Assembly: GCA_026002025.1 (NCBI GenBank)
Contig: BOAU01000017.1
Coordinates: 1 to 30,716, forward strand
Source: Spirochaetia bacterium
GTDB lineage: Bacteria > Spirochaetota > Spirochaetia > Treponematales > Breznakiellaceae
Reading direction: 5' to 3'
Length of the DNA stretch: 30,716 nucleotides
The notes beneath the pieces are model-generated. The model made no database searches. It was given only the letters and a program-made list of their open reading frames with translations, and had not been told where the DNA came from. The translations under genes were made by a program, and so were the position numbers. Shown in pieces: positions 29,134 to 30,716 of the stretch (the first letter of the stretch is position 1; each line of letters opens with the position of its first letter).

Positions 29134-29847
29134 ATGATCCGAAAATCCGTGATTTTTTTTGCGCTTGTTGTCCTGGTGGGATCATTTGCATCTGCCCAGG
29201 ATCTGAAAATTGATTACCAGTACAATGTGACTGGGGCCACTGCGGGGAATCACCTGACCTATTCCGGTAACCGGCTGGTGGGCGTAACCAATGATGCTTT
29301 TGACGCTGTTTCCGGCGCTTCAAAGCAGAAGTCAACCGCCATGTTCACCTACTACCAGACCGATATACTGGGCAAGGCCGCTTTCCCCGGCGGGCTGCGG
29401 AGCCTGCTCCTCTACCCGGTAGCCGCCGATTCGCTGCGGACCGATGATTCCCTCAGCGTCACCAAGGCGGCCAGCGGGGTTATCACCATCCAGTACGTAC
29501 ACCGGGGCACTGCCTACGGTATCATCACCGACAATAAAGGCCAGATCACCTTTGACCGGAACGGCATTGCTTCTCCCGGCCGGAGCGTCCAGCGGGTCAT
29601 CGGTTATATTCAGGGCACCAGCCCCCAGCAGATACACGCAGACTTTTTAAGCGGCGGCAAGCCGGACTATGCCAAGATATGGAATGCGGGTACCAGGGGC
29701 GGCACGATCGGAAATGTCACCACCGGCGCGCAGGCCAACGACTTTCCGGCCGCCGATTCCCTGTTCTATTACACCGGCGCCTTGCAGTTTGATTTCAATA
29801 ACAACATCTTAAAAATTACCGGTACCCTGAAACCGAACAAGCGCTAA
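29134..29847 (+). CDS. Secreted protein of unknown function
   Basis: This 237-residue protein has a signal peptide (MIRKSVIFFALVVLVGSFAS, cleaved near ASAQ). The mature part is a strand-rich, Gly/Thr/Asn-rich domain (DYQYNVTGATAGNHLTYSGN, VIGYIQGTSPQQIHADFL) without recognised family. GGAAGGAG is eight bases upstream of the ATG at 29134. It is probably periplasmic or outer-membrane associated. It stands alone between two terminators with a near-consensus promoter, so it may be abundantly expressed. Confidence 0.6.
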   Translation: MIRKSVIFFALVVLVGSFASAQDLKIDYQYNVTGATAGNHLTYSGNRLVGVTNDAFDAVSGASKQKSTAMFTYYQTDILGKAAFPGGLRSLLLYPVAADSLRTDDSLSVTKAASGVITIQYVHRGTAYGIITDNKGQITFDRNGIASPGRSVQRVIGYIQGTSPQQIHADFLSGGKPDYAKIWNAGTRGGTIGNVTTGAQANDFPAADSLFYYTGALQFDFNNNILKITGTLKPNKR

Positions 29848-29853
29848 TCAACC

Positions 29854-29875
29854 AACCCCGCCGCAAGGCGGGGTT
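29854..29875. terminator. Hairpin between convergent genes
   Basis: AACCCCGCC and GGCGGGGTT form a perfect 9-bp stem with a GCAA loop. A and T flanks are short, but the position between convergent genes fits a shared terminator. Confidence 0.7.
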
Positions 29876-29877
29876 AT

Positions 29878-30528
29878 TCATTTAAAAATCTGCAGGCCCA
29901 ATGGAATCCATGATAGTATTACTGCGAATACAAGGATGATGATCCCTCCTGCAGTAGAACTGTTTTGCTCTGCAAAACTTGTTCGCTGCGCAAAACTGGT
30001 TTTTTCGGCTTCTGCTTCTTGAGGAATCTCACTCAATTCGATCATCAGCTTATCAATACCGGCGGCGATATTTTTTCTATCAATAATATGTTTCCGTTCT
30101 GTAATCTGCGCGAAAATGCGGAAAGACTCGCCCATCAATTCGCCAAAGGAGCCGGGGAGCCGCAGGTCCTGCCGGATAGTCACACGGGAAAGCATGATCA
30201 GCGCCTCCAGGGTCACTCCCCGGTGGATGCCCGCCAAAAGCGCCCCGGAGGTAATCCTGAATATTCCCAGGGCAACTATGACCCTGCCGTAGGGTACCAA
30301 AAGATTGAAGGCAACAATGCCTAAAATGACCAGAATGGTGATCAGGGGATTGTGTTTCTTCCCCGCAAGCCATGCCAGAAACCAAAAAAAGAAAAACTGT
30401 GCAACCCTTAAAATCGTATTGGAATTAAAAAACAGGGCGGGCATGATCAAGAGCCCGGCGATACAAAGGGCGCGGCTGGAAAAAAGCCGCTGATACCATT
30501 CCTGCCGGCGCAGTCTGAAATTGCTCAT
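29878..30528 (-). CDS. EcfT/CbiQ-like membrane protein partnered with a Gx transporter
   Basis: This 216-residue membrane protein has helices near residues 19-40, 44-60, 63-85 and a C-terminal helix (GGIIILVFAVILSWIPLGLQ). ITSGALLAGIHRGVTLEALI and RVTIRQDLRLPGSFGELMGE, with an Arg-rich cytoplasmic section, recall the coupling helices of EcfT-type transmembrane proteins, though the usual A-R-G signatures are not clear. Its ATG overlaps the stop of the Gx-type gene (ATGA), so the two are co-translated. Together they may form or assist a small-molecule uptake system; the substrate is unknown. Confidence 0.5.
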   Translation of the reverse strand: MSNFRLRRQEWYQRLFSSRALCIAGLLIMPALFFNSNTILRVAQFFFFWFLAWLAGKKHNPLITILVILGIVAFNLLVPYGRVIVALGIFRITSGALLAGIHRGVTLEALIMLSRVTIRQDLRLPGSFGELMGESFRIFAQITERKHIIDRKNIAAGIDKLMIELSEIPQEAEAEKTSFAQRTSFAEQNSSTAGGIIILVFAVILSWIPLGLQIFK

Positions 30529-30716
30529 AGGGGCCTCTTTGCACGGGCCGCATACCATTGTGACCGTGTGGTAAAGTATTCGCAGAACAGCCCCAGGGCG
30601 ATGCCGGTGACAAGCCCCATGGCCAAAAAGGGCGGCGCAATATACCGGGCGCTTCTACCGAAAATAAAGAGCCGCGCCAAAACCAGTTGGGTAAGATTGG
30701 AGATCAATGCCCCCGC
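30525..30716 (-). CDS. C-terminal end of a Gx-transporter/heptaprenyl diphosphate synthase component I-type protein
   Basis: The last 63 residues are visible (AGALISNLTQLVLARLFIFG, then APPFLAMGLVTGIALGLF). This pattern is typical of the Hpre_diP_synt_I (Gx transporter) membrane family, whose members resemble S-components of ECF transporters. The gene enters from beyond the right edge of the window, so its start is unseen. Confidence 0.6.
   Translation of the reverse strand, partial: AGALISNLTQLVLARLFIFGRSARYIAPPFLAMGLVTGIALGLFCEYFTTRSQWYAARAKRPL

Noticed and set aside
1..30716. CRISPR array, rRNA or tRNA genes
   Set aside because: No regularly spaced repeat-spacer pattern, no rRNA-like sequence and no tRNA cloverleaf with the conserved T-loop was found on either strand by eye.

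Overview
The window most resembles the chromosome of a gut (termite-hindgut type) Treponema or a close spirochaete. The core genes are of moderate GC. There are many lipoproteins and signal-peptide proteins with relaxed cleavage sites (for example an ALYAGGG end in place of a lipobox), CsgG/LPP20-type envelope proteins, and many PIN, MazF and other toxin-like genes. The taxon is inferred from protein style; no rRNA or tRNA gene is present to confirm it.

Layout. (1) 1-4927: the end of a probable insertion sequence, a GH27 alpha-galactosidase, then a serine-use operon (DAACS symporter, then the two subunits of iron-sulfur L-serine dehydratase), then a small membrane-anchored protein behind a striking direct-repeat promoter. 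(2) 5017-8019: a visibly AT-rich block of minus-strand genes (alpha/beta hydrolase, an internally deleted hydrolase, an Ntn amidase, two lipoproteins), most likely acquired. (3) 8109-13715: a minus-strand run of Firmicutes-like accessory genes (TetR, zinc ribbon, glyoxalase-like, small conserved protein, FMN-binding protein, flavodoxin, AraC/GyrI, methyltransferase, TIGR04076, DinB). Two truncated copies of one small gene lie inside it. (4) 13801-14914: a PIN toxin reading through into its antitoxin, bracketed by short repeats, plus a tiny membrane ORF. (5) 15057-17787: outer-membrane-type protein, histidine kinase and OmpR-type regulator. The promoter here carries the same 11-bp-spaced repeats as the gene at 4475. 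(6) 17845-19708: mannonate dehydratase and its FadR/UxuR-type regulator. (7) 19741-22553: a mosaic of toxin-like genes separated by three copies of the 3' part of an XRE regulator gene, only one of them intact. (8) 22681-26292: a broken CsgG-like/leucine-rich-repeat gene, a two-gene cassette containing a DUF2971 protein, a beheaded PIN gene and a MazF-type toxin-antitoxin pair. (9) 26390-30716: two envelope lipoproteins, a retropepsin-like protein, a secreted protein, an EcfT-like membrane protein and the end of a Gx-transporter-type gene.

How genes work together. The serine genes import serine and deaminate it to pyruvate and ammonia. The kinase/regulator pair probably controls its own operon and the distant gene at 4475 through TTGAC repeats spaced 11 bp, the geometry expected of an OmpR/PhoB-family regulator. 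uxuA and its regulator serve hexuronate breakdown. The stretches at 10-15 kb and 19.7-26.3 kb are genome-plasticity zones in which toxin-antitoxin and orphan toxin genes, repeats and gene wrecks accumulate.

The strongest candidates for something not previously described are the two-promoter TTGAC-repeat regulon, the toxin mosaic built around a repeated regulator 3' module, the toxin-antitoxin read-through gene with a retained internal ribosome-binding site, and the gene pair at 23828-25180. All functional assignments come from reading the sequence; no database search was run.
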